A stretch of 64,000 nucleotides of DNA from Nematostella vectensis (GCF_932526225.1 NC_064037.1:6405703-6469702); one strand, 5' to 3'; numbered from the stretch's first letter, positions 25,870 through 38,372 are shown. Numbers and translations: made by a program. Notes: generated from the letters alone by a model not told the origin.

Positions 25870-26160
25870 CTGTAAAAAGCGACGGACAAGACATCCGTTC
25901 CCTCCCCCTTCTGCTTAGTAGCTCAGACAAAAGCGAGAACAAGACATCCGCTCTAAAAAACCAGAACAAGACATCCTCCTCCCCCTCCCTTCTGTTTAGT
26001 AGCTCAGACCAAAAGCGAGAATAAGACATACTCTCCCTTCCCCCTTTCTGTTTAGTAACTCAGACAAAAGCGAGAACAAGACATCCTCTCCCTCCCCCCC
26101 TTCTGTTTAGTAGCTCAGACCAAAAGCAAGGACAAGAAATAAGCTCCCTCCCCATCTCAC
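25870..26160. repeat. ~60-65-bp tandem repeat (AACAAGACATCC units)
   Basis: Four to five units combine GCGAGAACAAGACATCC, a C/T-rich tract and TTCTGTTTAGTAGCTCAGAC. It lies about 250 bp beyond the stop codon of VEGF-like gene B. Confidence 0.75.
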
Positions 26161-26260
26161 TCTTCATCTACCTTGTTGGATACTGTTTGGCAGCACCGCA
26201 TTTGTTGTAAACAAAAGCTGTAGACAGCCTAAGCCCCCTTCCCTTCCCCTTTTCACATTA

Positions 26261-26411
26261 GGCGCGTACACAGGGTGCGCGCGCACCTCTCTTGGCGGCC
26301 AAAAAAGTGGGTTATTTCTTATGCAAATCTTCAAATACTATGATTTTTCCATAAGATAGCTATGACTGCGCACATCCCCCCCCCCCCTTCGGCCAATCCT
26401 GGGTACGCGCC
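26261..26411. mobile_element. GGCGCGTAC-ended MITE, copy 1, abutting the stop codon of VEGF-like gene B
   Basis: GGCGCGTACACAGG at 26261 pairs with CCTGGGTACGCGCC ending at 26411. The interior has GGCGGCC and a CTGCGCAC plus poly-C segment. Related copies are at 26991-27118 and 60943-61083. The right edge overlaps the last base of the TAG stop of the VEGF-like gene, so the start of that gene's 3' UTR is element sequence. Confidence 0.65.
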
Positions 26412-29400
26412 TACACTAAACGTCTACCTTGCTGTTTGGTAGCGCAGCACTTGTTGTAGAGAAAGGCGGCGAGTCCGTAACGCCACTTCCAAAACAGGAA
26501 CGCATCGAATAAGAGCAACAGCAAGATGAGCTCCGCAAACAAAGACCCGACCAACACATCTCGCGATATACTTTTCTCTGCGAAAAAAGAAAAATAATAA
26601 AAAAATTCATACTCCTGGGAATCTGTGAATATCATTTAATCCCTTGGGAGTTTACAGCTGCAAAGTTATCTATAGAATTTTCCACTACTTATTTGCGATC
26701 AGGAGCAAAGCTTAAAAATGCTTCTGTCTCCAGATATTGGATACAATACGGGCTTCGGTTTCAGTTCCAAAAGTACTAAAAATGTTTTCCTTTGTTGCCC
26801 GGAGATTCTCGTTGGTATGCGCATGAAATTTGTCCCAAACTGTGGCTGGAGTTGTGTTTATGCGTCCTCTGTCCATCTGTCCAGCGGTCATGAGGAATTG
26901 GAAACTGGACTTGTGCGGCGTTAACTTTGATGACACCTTGAAACCCAATACTTCGCTACATGCCGCTTACAAAATAATCAGCATCTAAACCACGCGCACA
27001 CACAGGGTGCGTGCTCCCCCTCCTTTGCCGCTTAAAGTGAGTCCTTATTGAAAGATTGCCTTTTGATACCTAAGACTGCGCACCCCCCCCCCCCCCAGCA
27101 AATTCCGGGTACGCGCCTGTATAGGAGGGTAGCGTGTTGTTTAAGCATGCAATTTCGAGCTAATGAGTATACGGCTTCACGTACTTTCCCGCCTGCCGAG
27201 CACAGGCCCGTCTTGATAGCAAGTACAAGTGTTGGGGTTCAATAGCTTCTGCTGCTCGTTGCAGATTCGCGCGATCTCTTCCTTGCATATGCACTGACAA
27301 GCTTCCACGTTCCATTCCTGAAAAATTCAAATTCCAAACACGTGAGAGTTCTTTGCAAGCCAAATATAAATGCACTGAAGCCAACAGCTCCCTCCTTTCA
27401 ACTTGGATTTCCTGGCGCCAAAATTATCGTCAATTTACCCGTTATTCCCAAAAAACTATTTTGACTTTTCTGTTGCGTCAAAATACGCATTGAGAGGCGT
27501 GAGACATCCCGGATCAGTGATAAATATTTAAGTCAGGCGTTACTTGACAAACCATGTGAGCTGATTGAGCCATCTGTATGGCAGGACACTGACTTCTCGG
27601 TCACGTGACGGACCGCAATGAGCACCGGGTATTTCCATAGAAGCGTCTTGCGCATACGCTTATTACCTTTTCATGTGAACAGACTTCCGGTGCGCGGTCG
27701 CATATGCACCTACATAACGATTGACTCCATCTGGAAGAGGCATGAAGTGGCATTCATAATTATCCAAGAATTTAATCTAATTCGGTAACTTATTCATCTG
27801 CAGCGTTTCAGAGTTTTGCTTTTTCGTGATTTCTACATTTCCATCGAATATGGCTGCGATTCTTGATAATATTTTTGGAAAAGTGTATAAAGAGATAAAA
27901 TATAAAATCCACTATAAAACTCCTGTCCTCAAAGAAAATCCCATGATTTTATTTATAAGGTTACCGTACCACAGGTGCTTCGTGAACTTTATTACTTGTA
28001 ATCAGAGGAGAAAAACAGTGACTGTGACCATCTGTGACCGTCAATGGAGAAGGTCTCTAATTGCCATCCACAAATAATTAGTTCCAATTGAAAGAGGATA
28101 AGAAACATTTCCTCGATACCAGACCCCCAAAACGACAACGTTTTCTTCATATAGGATATTCCCGGATACCCATTATAACTTTAAACGTTTTATAACTTTG
28201 CCGACCCACTGATCACACTGCTATGATACTCAACTTCTCTATCACGTGCTTAGATAACATGGTCATGATTGACACGGAGTGTAAGGCACGCACCTGAATC
28301 CCTCTGGGCAAGGATAAGTTTTGTCTTTTGGGTTCAAACAGGCACAGCTACATGAGTCTGGGTCCCATTTCTCCAAATCAGCCGTGCAACTATCTGGAGT
28401 CTGGGCACAAGAGCAGTTACAGCTCGTGTGATTGGTCATTAGTAAGACCTGATTAATAAAACAAAATGTGTCACAGATGTCTGGTGTGATGTCCACTCGG
28501 CTAATATCCTCAAAACTAAAAGAAGGTCAAGGCAGTTTTTGTCATCACCTTTGTTTTGCCAGTCGCGAAGTTAAAAACAGTATGCGAGATCTTTGACCAC
28601 TGTGCCGCTTGACACCGCTGGATTCGCGGGCTCGCCGTTGAGCAAGATCCCCCGCAACGGTTCAGTTGAACAAAGAACGGCCAGTAATTGTAATAGGGGT
28701 GATCCACTGGAACGAGGCTGGGGCGGGGGCTGCAAAAAACAGGGTCTAGTTCTTTGTCTACCGCTTCAACTGCAATTGATAACAAGACATGTAAGTCAAA
28801 TCTAAAATCTGCAGTACAGGCAAAGTTATGACAAGTACACACTTGTCAAAGTCCTTAAAAGATCATCATTTAGTCACACATTTGATATCAGGAGCGTAAG
28901 CAGGGGGGGGCCCAGGGGCCAGTACCCCCCTGCCCCCCCCCCCTTTTTAGCAGCTAAAATGTATTAGACATAACTTCAAAATACAGGAGAAAATGTCTAA
29001 TTTAGCCCTCATGGGCCCCTCCGGATAAATAACAAACTATGCCCCTGGATATTGATTTTCATTCAATATTGGGAGTGTGCGAGAATAATGTCAAGCTGGA
29101 GGACAAGAACAATTATTTTTACTTCATTTTACCAAATTTATTTATTGCAATAGTTTCCAAAAATAGCCGCTCTGAAATGGGTTCTATCTTGCCCTTGGTA
29201 TTTTGCTAGGATGACGACTATTTCATAAGTCATGTCACATCGTACATCTCTCTTTGAACGTTTATTGCAAGCTTAATAAAAAATAGGATTAAAGCCACAC
29301 TAACCCCCCCCCCCCCCCCCTTCCGACCCCTTCCCCTTAGAGGAAATGTATGACAAAAAAATTATCCCTAGACAGACTTTTTTTGTTGTCCTCCCCAACT

Positions 29401-30382
29401 TCAAGAGTCTGGAACTGCGCACAATTATCCAGAAAGGAGCCGTCTTTTAACAATATTTCAATGAAGAACACTTTTAAGTGTTAAAACACGTAACAATAGT
29501 TGTTGGCTTTAATGTATCTATGAATTATTTTGAAAATGACACACTATCAAACACCACCCAAGCAAAGAACAGGTATAACAGAAAAAGCGGAAATATCTCA
29601 TTCAAATGACTTGGCAATTTCCACAAGATCATTAAACATGGAAGAAATGAAAGAAAATTATGTCACATCGTCACAGACTATTTTGTCGGTTTTGGCAGCC
29701 GCTTCCGACTTTTGGAGCGCACTTTGACAGGGATGTGTCGAGTTCGACAGTTTTTAAGAGATAAATCCGTGAGACAAAGCGTATTTTCAAATGGGTTCAG
29801 GTCTAGTTATTAGCTCTAGTAGAGTAGGCCCACCAAAGACTGTAAATACAGGTTCTAAAAGAAATACAGAAACAACATATTCATTTTACGGTACGATAAT
29901 CGACGCATGATAATTGAGCTGTTCTAAAGTAATTTAGTTTAGAACAGACGCCTACATTACTGAGTTAATCACAAATTATTCAGATGTTTGCGAAGCAATT
30001 GAAAACCCACGTTGTTTTAAGTTTGAGAATCTAGCCTGGAACCTTCTTTAGATACTTTAATCAGGGGATTATACGAACATAGATAGAGGCAAGGGGACGT
30101 CTAACCGCATAAATTGCCTTGCGGCTGAGAAAATAAGATCCTTGTAGAAACAGTATGCTATCTAAAACGCGTTTGGAAACCATAGAAGGGTAGAATTACA
30201 CTCTTAGATCTCCCTTAGAACAAACTATCAGATCATGAAGGCTTAGATCAAATTATATCTCACACATTAGTTGGGCGTGAAAGGACGAGATCTAATAATT
30301 GTAGAAAAAAACAGCCAACACCCTTCTTACCGTTTACAGAGAGAGCCGAAGCAACCAGGAAGACCACGACAATTCCTTCCAT
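26411..30382 (-). CDS. PDGF/VEGF-family growth factor with transmembrane tail, gene B (6 exons)
   Basis: The exons are 30331-30382, 28549-28769, 28294-28448, 27667-27730, 27185-27317 and 26411-26577. Phases are 1,0,2,0,1, exactly as in gene A, giving 263 residues. Exon 1 is a signal peptide (MEGIVVVFLVASALSVN) and is 52 bp, as in gene A. The cystine-knot domain has FCSPRPSLVPVD, YWPFFVQLNRCGGSC, RIQRCQAAQ and HTSCNCSC. The Cys-rich tail includes DPDSCSCACLNP, SLCRCICDRAPEVC and CQCICKEEIARIC. Exon 6 encodes a helix (VLVGSLFAELILLLLLFDAF) followed by FWKWRYG and a short basic tail ending GRRLV. This is likely a membrane-anchored ligand for a receptor tyrosine kinase. Exon 5 could also use a donor 4 bp further on (27181), but only the gtacgt donor at 27184 gives the phase needed for exon 6. 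The extracellular part is well supported; the membrane exon is supported by phase and by the paralogue. Confidence 0.82.
26991..27118. mobile_element. GGCGCGTAC-ended MITE, copy 2 (intron 5 of VEGF-like gene B)
   Basis: It shares with 26261-26411 the internal CAGGGTGCG, the CTGCGCACCCCCC tract and the terminal GGGTACGCGCC. The left end is eroded. Confidence 0.6.
28889..29047. mobile_element. Short dispersed element, family 'GGGGCGTAGCC', copy 2
   Basis: This is a diverged copy of 11017-11174. It has the same order of G-rich start, C-rich run with TTTTTAGCAGC, TACAGGAGAAAATG, GGGCCCCTCC and a complementary end. It sits in intron 1 of VEGF-like gene B. Confidence 0.6.
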
Positions 30383-31911
30383 CTTTCTTTAGACTCAGCA
30401 GTGGTAGCTTACTTCAAATTAGTCACGTCATTCGATGCTTTCGACTCTATACGGAAAAGATCAGAATTAATTTTTAATTGAACAACGCGGTTGTTTGAAT
30501 CTCTCTTTCGCTTACCTTTTGGGATCAAAGTCTACAATTCACTTTTGTTCCATTGGATTGTGGATAGCAGGAGTACCAACCATACAAGGTAACCTAACGC
30601 TATGAAATGTTTCTTATCCTCTTTCAATTGGAACTAATTATTTGTGGATGGCAATAGAATTCAAGGTAAATAAATATGCCTTTTTGAGGTCGCGGGCGGG
30701 GAGAGAGTTGTGAGGTTATGCAAATTAACGCAATCCTGACATGTTTGAAGTATTGCCAGGTGACTATGAGTGTATTTGTTCTTTGAGTACACAGGCCTAA
30801 GGGGACTAGTGAACTTCGCTAAGTTGCATCAGTGAGTAAATCCGACATGTCGGATATAATAAAAAATGAATAAAAAAATACATCCGCTTTTCTCTCACAT
30901 ATTTCAAAATTGATGTTGTGATAAAACTCGATAAAACTCCCCTTTTCCCCACTCATATTTAATTCACCAGTTTGTTATCAAATATCATGCTGGGGATTTT
31001 ACATAAGGCGTGTGCATTTCTTCTGCTGCGAAAATATGCAACACACTGCTGAGAGAAGCTCACTTGCTTTGGGAACAAAGCGTCGTCAATGTTTTTGTTT
31101 TACTTGTTTTGAATCACCAGCTATGTTTGGTTTGCAAAAGATAGTTAGGATATTATTTGTTTCCAAGGCCTGGGTATTTTTTTTTCGCAATCTAATGGAA
31201 ATACATTTTGATTATGGAGTTTGACTAAATACATCCCCATAGAGATATTTAGAATTATTTGAATTACTTTTCTACAATCTACACTGATAGCCATCTCTTA
31301 ACGGAAATAGAAATGTCAGGGTTTTCTAGAGTGGATGAGACGATTTCAAAGAGCTGTCACAAAAATTATGTTATTCTGGCTGATAAATAAAATAATCGTC
31401 AGCTATAGTACGGCAAAATTGAGCAACAAGAAAATAATTTCGAATATACAACTTCTTGAGAATGGAAGCAGAGACCAAACACAAAAAGATACCGGAGGTA
31501 ACGCATTTAATTTTGTTGACAAATATGTTTACCTACTGTCACGGAATTGAGACGGAATTAACGAAATAAGCTTCTTAAAAAAACTGATCCCAATTTAGGT
31601 CCACACAAATAATTCGATATTCATCCATTTATCATACTAAAGATACTACACATGGATATATCTGCCCTATTTATAATAAACAGCAATCTTTAGGGCAAAC
31701 ATAAACCCGAGGCCGTCTTTATAAATATCAACGCAGCAATAAGTACTCACCAACTCTGTACCTTGGTCCTGTGTGCAAGATAATGGCTATTCGAGAAAAA
31801 GTTAGCCTTATTACACTTCCAGGTGAATGCAGAATGGCGTTTTAATGACTTGAAAAGCGTGACTAATGTTTTTTTTATTAGACTTTTGCACATGCGCAAT
31901 CTATTTATAAA

Positions 31912-32145
31912 TTAAAGCCGCATTGTCACCAGTTTACTTCCGGTCGATTACGTAACAATCTCTGATGATTTTTAGCGGAAAACGCGAAAAATATTTCAAA
32001 ATATTGAAAGCAGTGTGTCTATTGGAAGTTTCTTCGAGGATGTGATCGATAATGTAGAGCGGATGGCCTGTTAAATATCTCGGATTCTAATAGATTTTTT
32101 TGTCTATTAAAGGTTGAGGTAAAGTACACTGGTGACAATGCGGCT
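31912..32145. mobile_element. TTAA-flanked MITE, copy 3 (right end truncated)
   Basis: It begins TTAA-AGCCGCATTGTCACCAG like copies 1 and 2 and stays alignable to GACAATGCGGCT. The closing TTAA and part of the right inverted repeat (the CCGGAA segment) are missing. Confidence 0.7.
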
Positions 32146-32156
32146 CTGGTCTCTGT

Positions 32157-32315
32157 GGATCCTCGGGATCCCAGGGCGTAGAGGTCACATGCGTGAGGAC
32201 GAGGCGGAACAAGGCAAGCGGAGGAGGAATGGGCCCTTCTTTCTCTTCTCTCCCACCCCTCCCCCCTCCGCCGCCTCGTACCGCTGACCTCGACTCCCTG
32301 GGTTACCGAGGATGG
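32157..32315. mobile_element. Fold-back element, GGATCCTCGGGATCCCAGGG ends
   Basis: The left 20 bases pair with CCCTGGGTTACCGAGGATGG at 32296-32315 with a few mismatches, and a central GGAGG/CCTCC pair extends the stem. No coding content is seen. Confidence 0.45.
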
Positions 32316-33241
32316 TGTAACTCATCACGCCCGCGGTGTGATCCAGCGGGGGGGGGGGGGGGGGAGGGGGAGGGGGTGACCTAGATGATAGGAAACGAAA
32401 AAGACAAGCGCACAAGGATTTAGGCTCTTTCACTTGTGATACATTGTCGAATATCGCCACACAATTGGTAAAAAATAAAGACAGACAGATGTACTGTCTG
32501 AGACCGACCATATGATATGCCAAATCGGTGATGAAATCCCACTGAAAACATTGAGAATACCTAAAACGTTAAAAAAAGAAACATTAGCACAAGGCACAAA
32601 AGACTAATTCAATCTACTCCGCCCATGGGGTGTTCAAGTTTCCATTAAAAGCGCCGTTCCTCCTTGAGTGTTTATAATTTCTTAACGCTAACCCAGGAAA
32701 GGGGGCGACAGAATTGTTTGAAGGAACCGCTATCAATATAACTACTGTGGAGGGAAGGGGTGGGGAATGAAAGTCAAAGCTGCGCTTGCACCAATGACAA
32801 TTTTTGGATTCAATTTCAAGAAAGTGACAACCCTCCATGACAAAGATAATAATTTTGCTTTAAGTACTTTTTCTTTATTAAAAGTAATAGTAAAGCCAGA
32901 GATATTCCATGCCAATCAGTGATTTATTGTACCATAATCATAGTAACATTGTAGCTTGTGGTTTAACAGTGATATAACAGAGGGTAAAAGTCGCAGTATA
33001 AAACTGTTTGTTTAGTAGGATTAGCAGGGTTGAAGTTAATATTATTAATTCATGCGTCTTCATTTATTATTCTACACACGTGCATAGATGAGGGGTGAGG
33101 TGGGGGGGGGGGGGGTATGATGCCTTGTACAGCAAAAAAGTTGACATTTCCAATGAGGAAAAAAACAACATTTACAATAATAGACACCCGTTGCCTGAGG
33201 TCATGACCTCTTTCTTTATAAGTGCCTAAGGTCTAGTTTCC

Positions 33242-35482
33242 GATCATATGGAAACCACTTAACCATCGCTTGCGATCATATGGAAACCACTTAACCATCG
33301 CTTGCGATCATATGGAAACCACTTAACCATCGCTTGCGATCATATGGAAACCACTTTACGATTAGAATGTGATCATATGGAAACCACTTTACGATCGGAA
33401 TGTGATCATATGGGAACCACTTTACGATCGGTAGCGGTCATATGGAAACCACTTTACCATCGGTTGCGATCATATGGAAACCACTTTACCATCTGTTGCG
33501 ATCATATGGAAACCACTTTACGATCGAAATGTGATCATATGGAAACCACTCTACCATCGGTTGCGATAATATGGAAACCACTTTACCATCGGTTGCGATC
33601 ATATGGAAACCACTTTACCACCGGTTGCGATCATATGGAAACCACTTTACCATCGGTTGCGATCATATGGAAACCACTTTACCATCGGTTGCGATCATAT
33701 GGAAACCACTTTACCATCGGTTGTGATCATATGGAAACCACTTTACCATCGGTTGCGATCAAACGGAAACCACTAAACGATCGGAATGTGATCATATGGA
33801 AACCACTTGACCATCTGTTGCGATCATATGAAACAACTTTACAATCGGAATGTGATCATATAGAAACCACTTTACGATCGGAATGTGATCATATGGAAAC
33901 CACTTTACCATCGGTTGCGATCATATGGAAACCACTTTACCATCGGTTGCGATCATATGGAAACCACTAAACGATCGGAATGTGATCATATGGAAACCAC
34001 TTTACCATCGGTTGCGATCATATGGGAACCACTTTACCATCGGTTGCGATCAAATGGAAACCACTAAACGATCGGAATGTGATCATATGGAAACCACTTT
34101 ACCATCGGTTGCGATCATATGGAAACCACTAAACGATCGGAATGTGATCATATGGAAACCACTTTACCATCGGTTGCGATCATATGGAAACCACTAAACG
34201 ATCGGAATGTGATCATATGGAAACCACTTCACCATCGGTTTCGATCATATGAAAACCACTTTACCATCGGTTGCGATAATATGGAAACCACTTTACTATC
34301 GGTTGCGATCATATGGAAACCACTTTACCATCGGTTGCGATCATATGGAAACCACTTTACCATCGGTTGCGATCATATGGAAACCACTAAACGAACGGAA
34401 TGTGATCATATGGAAACGACTTTATCATCGGTTGAGATCATGTGGAAACCCCTTTACCATCGGTTGCGATCATATGGAAACCACTTTACCACCGGTTGCG
34501 ATCATATGGAAACCACTTTACCATCGGTTGCGATCATATGGAAACCACTTTACCATCGGTTGCGATCATATGGAAACCACTTTACCATCGGTTGTGATCA
34601 TATGGAAACCACTTTACCATCGGTTGCGATCAAACGGAAACCACTAAACGATCGGAATGTGATCATATGGAAACCACTTGACCATCTGTTGCGATCATAT
34701 GAAACAACTTTACAATCGGAATGTGATCATATAGAAACCACTTTACGATCGGAATGTGATCATATGGAAACCACTTTACCATCGGTTGCGATCATATGGA
34801 AACCACTTTACCATCGGTTGCGATCATATGGAAACCACTAAACGATCGGAATGTGATCATATGGAAACCACTTTACCATCGGTTGCGATCATATGGGAAC
34901 CACTTTACCATCGGTTGCGATCAAATGGAAACCACTAAACGATCGAAATGTGATCATATGGAAACCACTTTACCATCGGTTGCGATCATATGGAAACCAC
35001 TAAACGATCGGAATGTGATCATATGGAAACCACTTTACCATCGGTTGCGATCATATGGAAACCACTAAACGATCGGAATGTGATCATATGGAAACCACTT
35101 CACCATCGGTTTCGATCATATGAAAACCACTTTACCATCGGTTGCGATAATATGGAAACCACTTTACTATCGGTTGCGATCATATGGAAACCACTTTACC
35201 ATCGGTTGCGATCATATGGAAACCACTTTACCATCGGTTGCGATCATATGGAAACCACTAAACGAACGGAATGTGATCATATGGAAACGACTTTATCATC
35301 GGTTGAGATCATGTGGAAACCCCTTTACCATCGATTGAGATCATATGGAAACCACTTTACCATCGGTTGCGATCATATGGAAACCACTTAATTATCGGCT
35401 GCGACCGTATGGAAACCACTTTACCATAGATTGCGATCATATGGAAACCACTTTACGATAGGTTGAGACCATATGGAAACAC
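33242..35482. repeat. 32-bp satellite with 871-bp higher-order repeat
   Basis: The unit is about 32 bp: GATCATATGGAAACCACTTT plus ACCATCGGTTGC or ACGATCGGAATGT. About 70 units fit the span. Two unit types alternate in a non-random order, and a long block is repeated at a distance of 871 bp: distinctive variants at 33757, 33885 and 34249 recur at 34628, 34756 and 35120. Long open frames across it are an artefact of the period. Confidence 0.93.
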
Positions 35483-36292
35483 AGAAGATTTGCCAGTACT
35501 ATCATTTTCAAATTCTTATTCATAATTATGCGCAAAACAACGACCAAAAGCTATTAAAAAAGTTCCTTTCACCCAGCCCCGCAAACTGAGACTTCTTCCA
35601 AGCGGTGGATGTTGGTTTTATGACAAAGAAAACCCATTTTACCACGAAATGCGTTCGAATTATGGTTCTGCAATAAAATACAAAACTATTTTAGAGATAA
35701 ATTAGTTTTTAAAGTAAAGTCTGCTATGCTGTTTAAAAAATCCAATCCAATCCAATATTGCATCGAGGCTCTGTTAAGTGTATTTAGGATATATTAGTAA
35801 TATTGCTATAATATAAGTTCAATACAAGAGTTCAGTACAGTTTTAAGATAAAGACTCAAATGAACACAAATAAAACGGCAAATGATTGCAAAAATATAAA
35901 AGAAAACAGTAAGGCTTAAAATGACTTAAATAATGCCAAATTCAAGCAAGCTTAATTGGTTAAGCCCTTGTCAAAACATAAATAGGTAACAATTACTTGA
36001 TTGAAATACAGGGTTTTTTAAGTTTCAATAGAATCGGACTCGTTTAAAGCAGGATAAAAGTAAATTCATGGTAAATTCCGAGACCCTCTCTCCAGACTCA
36101 AGAGCCAGCTAAGTATAACATGTAGTATCAATAGGAAAAGGCTGAAATGGCCGAATATAATGCATGCATTATGGACACGTTTAAGCCTTGCTTTCGAGGT
36201 GGACTGATAGGATATCCGGCATGCATTATGTACAGACTGGCTATGCCTTGCTTCTGAACTGGTGGAACATCCCGCATGCATATTGTAAAGGT

Positions 36293-36452
36293 TTAAGCCT
36301 CGCTCAAGTCTCGTTTGAATTCTCCATCCGGGAAACTGAAGGTGAAGGCGTCCTCATCAGTGGGGGAAGCCTCGTAGTTGTCAAGCGCCGCGTACATGTC
36401 CAATCGGAACGCCTCTTGCTGCTCGGCGTGCTTCAGCTCACACTGAGCGGAT
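36293..36452 (-). CDS. Polycystin last exon: cytoplasmic C-terminus and stop
   Basis: This 160-bp exon encodes SAQCELKHAEQQEAFRLDMY, an acidic, Phe-rich end (DEDAFTFSFPDGEF) and a TAA stop at 36293-36295. The acceptor is gctttttctttcag and the phase fits the preceding exon. No strong heptad coiled coil like that of vertebrate PKD1 is obvious. Confidence 0.85.
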
Positions 36453-38284
36453 CTGAAAGAAAAAGCCGGTTTGAAGATCTGAGGCAGTGTATTGAAATTC
36501 AAGGAAGCAACTGGTATCCTCCCAGTCAAAGATTATAATCAAAAGAAAAAAAAATTGAATCGTAAAACTGGAAACTTGTTTGACTAGATGAAATAATAGG
36601 CCCCACAAGGTGCAGCCAGCCTCTCTGGTTGAGCCTGTAAATAGCATTGTGTTTGTTATTCTTTACCTGTTAACCTCGTCGGTGTTAATACCCCATTTGC
36701 GCTCCACGATATCATCTAGCATGCGCTCCTCTGCCCACTCATCGCAACAGAATCCCTTGAGGGAGTCGTCCAACCGCGAAAACCTCTGCGCCACGAGGTC
36801 CATGGGCTGCAACTTGCGGTGGCGGTTCTTCTTCTTCTTCACCTTAAACACCGTCATGTCCTCTTTGAGTCTTTCCTCCATTTCTTTTTTGTCCTCCGCA
36901 TCCTCCATGTTCACTTTGTTCGGCTGCATTCCGGTGAACTTTCGGAATCTCCGAACCATGAATTCGACCACCTCGAACTCGCTGTCGTTTTGCTCGGACA
37001 GCTGTTCCTTCACCTCGGCAAATACGTCCATGATAATCGTCAAGAACATGTTCATGATAATAAAGTTACCAAATACCATAAAAGTGAAAAAGAAAATCGG
37101 ACCCAAGATCGGCTGCGCTTCCTCTATCTCTCCATAATCAAAGGATCCCAAAAGAAGTCCCATCACGGATTCAGCAGTCGTGACAAAATTGTAAAACGAC
37201 TGGATGTCCTTACCGAAGACAGCAAAAGCAAACAACGCGTAGGACATGAAGAAGACAAGGAAGACCACAGAGAAGGTTGCCAGAGGCCCTGCCGCGCCTT
37301 TCAGGGTCCTGGTCAACATCAGGATCCTCGGATTAAACCGAAGAAGTTTGATTCCTTTGAGCCATGTCGTGAAAACCAATAAGGCAACTACAATCATGAA
37401 GGCTTCGCTCCAAGACGACACTCGGCTGAAGCTCACGAACGTGTTACCCTGCTTCTCAAGTTTGGTCAGTGCGCTTTCCACGAGTTTCAGCCTCATCAGG
37501 AACATGCACACGCTGGCAAGCACGAGAATAACCATGGTGAATTCGATGTTGTTCCAGAAATCCTTAAAGTATGCCTTCCTCATTCGGTAGAGCTGCTTGA
37601 GTTCCTGGTAAATGAAAATCAGGAAGAATACAACCACAAGAAACTCACAAACGACGAGAAACGTTTCAAAGCCACCCCCGGTAGCGAACAGCCTGGACAC
37701 TTTGAGATCCATGTACAGATAGACACCATTTGTGGGAAGGAACTCTACCACGAAAGTCATGGCACAGAAAAGGTTAGACACTGGGTTGTACGTGGACACT
37801 TCTGTGAAGACCGCGCGCGTTTGCGAGTCGATCCAAGTGTTATTCTCGAGTGTTTTGATGACTCGTAACGCGTGTTCCTCTGTCTGACCCAGCTCGGCCG
37901 CGTACCCACCGCCGCCATAGCTTGAAACGTATGCTGGAAAAAACATGCGCGTTTAATTTATATATAAATTTATAAGGGCAGTCTGCCAGTAGACACAATA
38001 TAAGTTCTGATCAAGAAAAGCATTCGATCCGCGCGTATCAAACAATTAGACGTTAACACTTTTCTAATAGAAACATAGGCTTTCGCTAACGGCTCAAGTA
38101 TCTATGTAGTTTAAAACGTCGCCGCTTGAACTTGTTTTCTTACTAATTAATTTTACACCTTTAGAGTCAAAAGAAAGCCTGAAAAATCAAAATTACTTTT
38201 TTTTTCATTTTAGCAGTGTCATTCTAACTTAGACAACAACGCGCGTAGTGCATATTCCCCCATAGAAAACCTGAAACAATGCTG

Positions 38285-38372
<88 letters not shown>

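Larger units (their letters stand above)
21076..26410. other. 5.3-kb spacer between the two VEGF-like genes
   Basis: This spacer should include the promoter of gene A and the 3' flank of gene B. No coding exon was found on either strand. It contains a poly-C tract (21575-21594), an inverted-repeat element (24891-25122), a tandem repeat (25870-26160) and a GTACGCGCC-ended element (26261-26411). The open frame at 25406-25918 on the plus strand runs into the tandem repeat and has no recognisable domain. Confidence 0.4.
30383..36292. other. 5.9-kb spacer between VEGF-like gene B and the polycystin gene
   Basis: The left part should hold the promoter of VEGF-like gene B and the right part the polycystin 3' UTR. 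No exon was recognised. It contains a truncated TTAA MITE (31912-32145), a fold-back element (32157-32315), a poly-G tract (33097-33115) and a 2.2-kb satellite (33242-35482). The flanks of the satellite are AT-rich and featureless. Confidence 0.45.

Noticed and set aside
25406-25918. Plus-strand open frame of 170 codons
   Set aside because: No recognisable domain, signal or splice context; its end runs into a tandem repeat. Likely chance.
33302-35391. Long plus-strand open frames (up to about 240 codons) of repeated HMETTLPSVAIIW-type peptides
   Set aside because: They are the 32-bp satellite read in frame; a 32-bp period cycles through all three frames and lacks stops. No promoter, splice or family evidence.
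36610-37590. Plus-strand open frames of 114-187 codons
   Set aside because: Antisense shadows of the polycystin pore exon, which has clear helices and splice sites on the minus strand.
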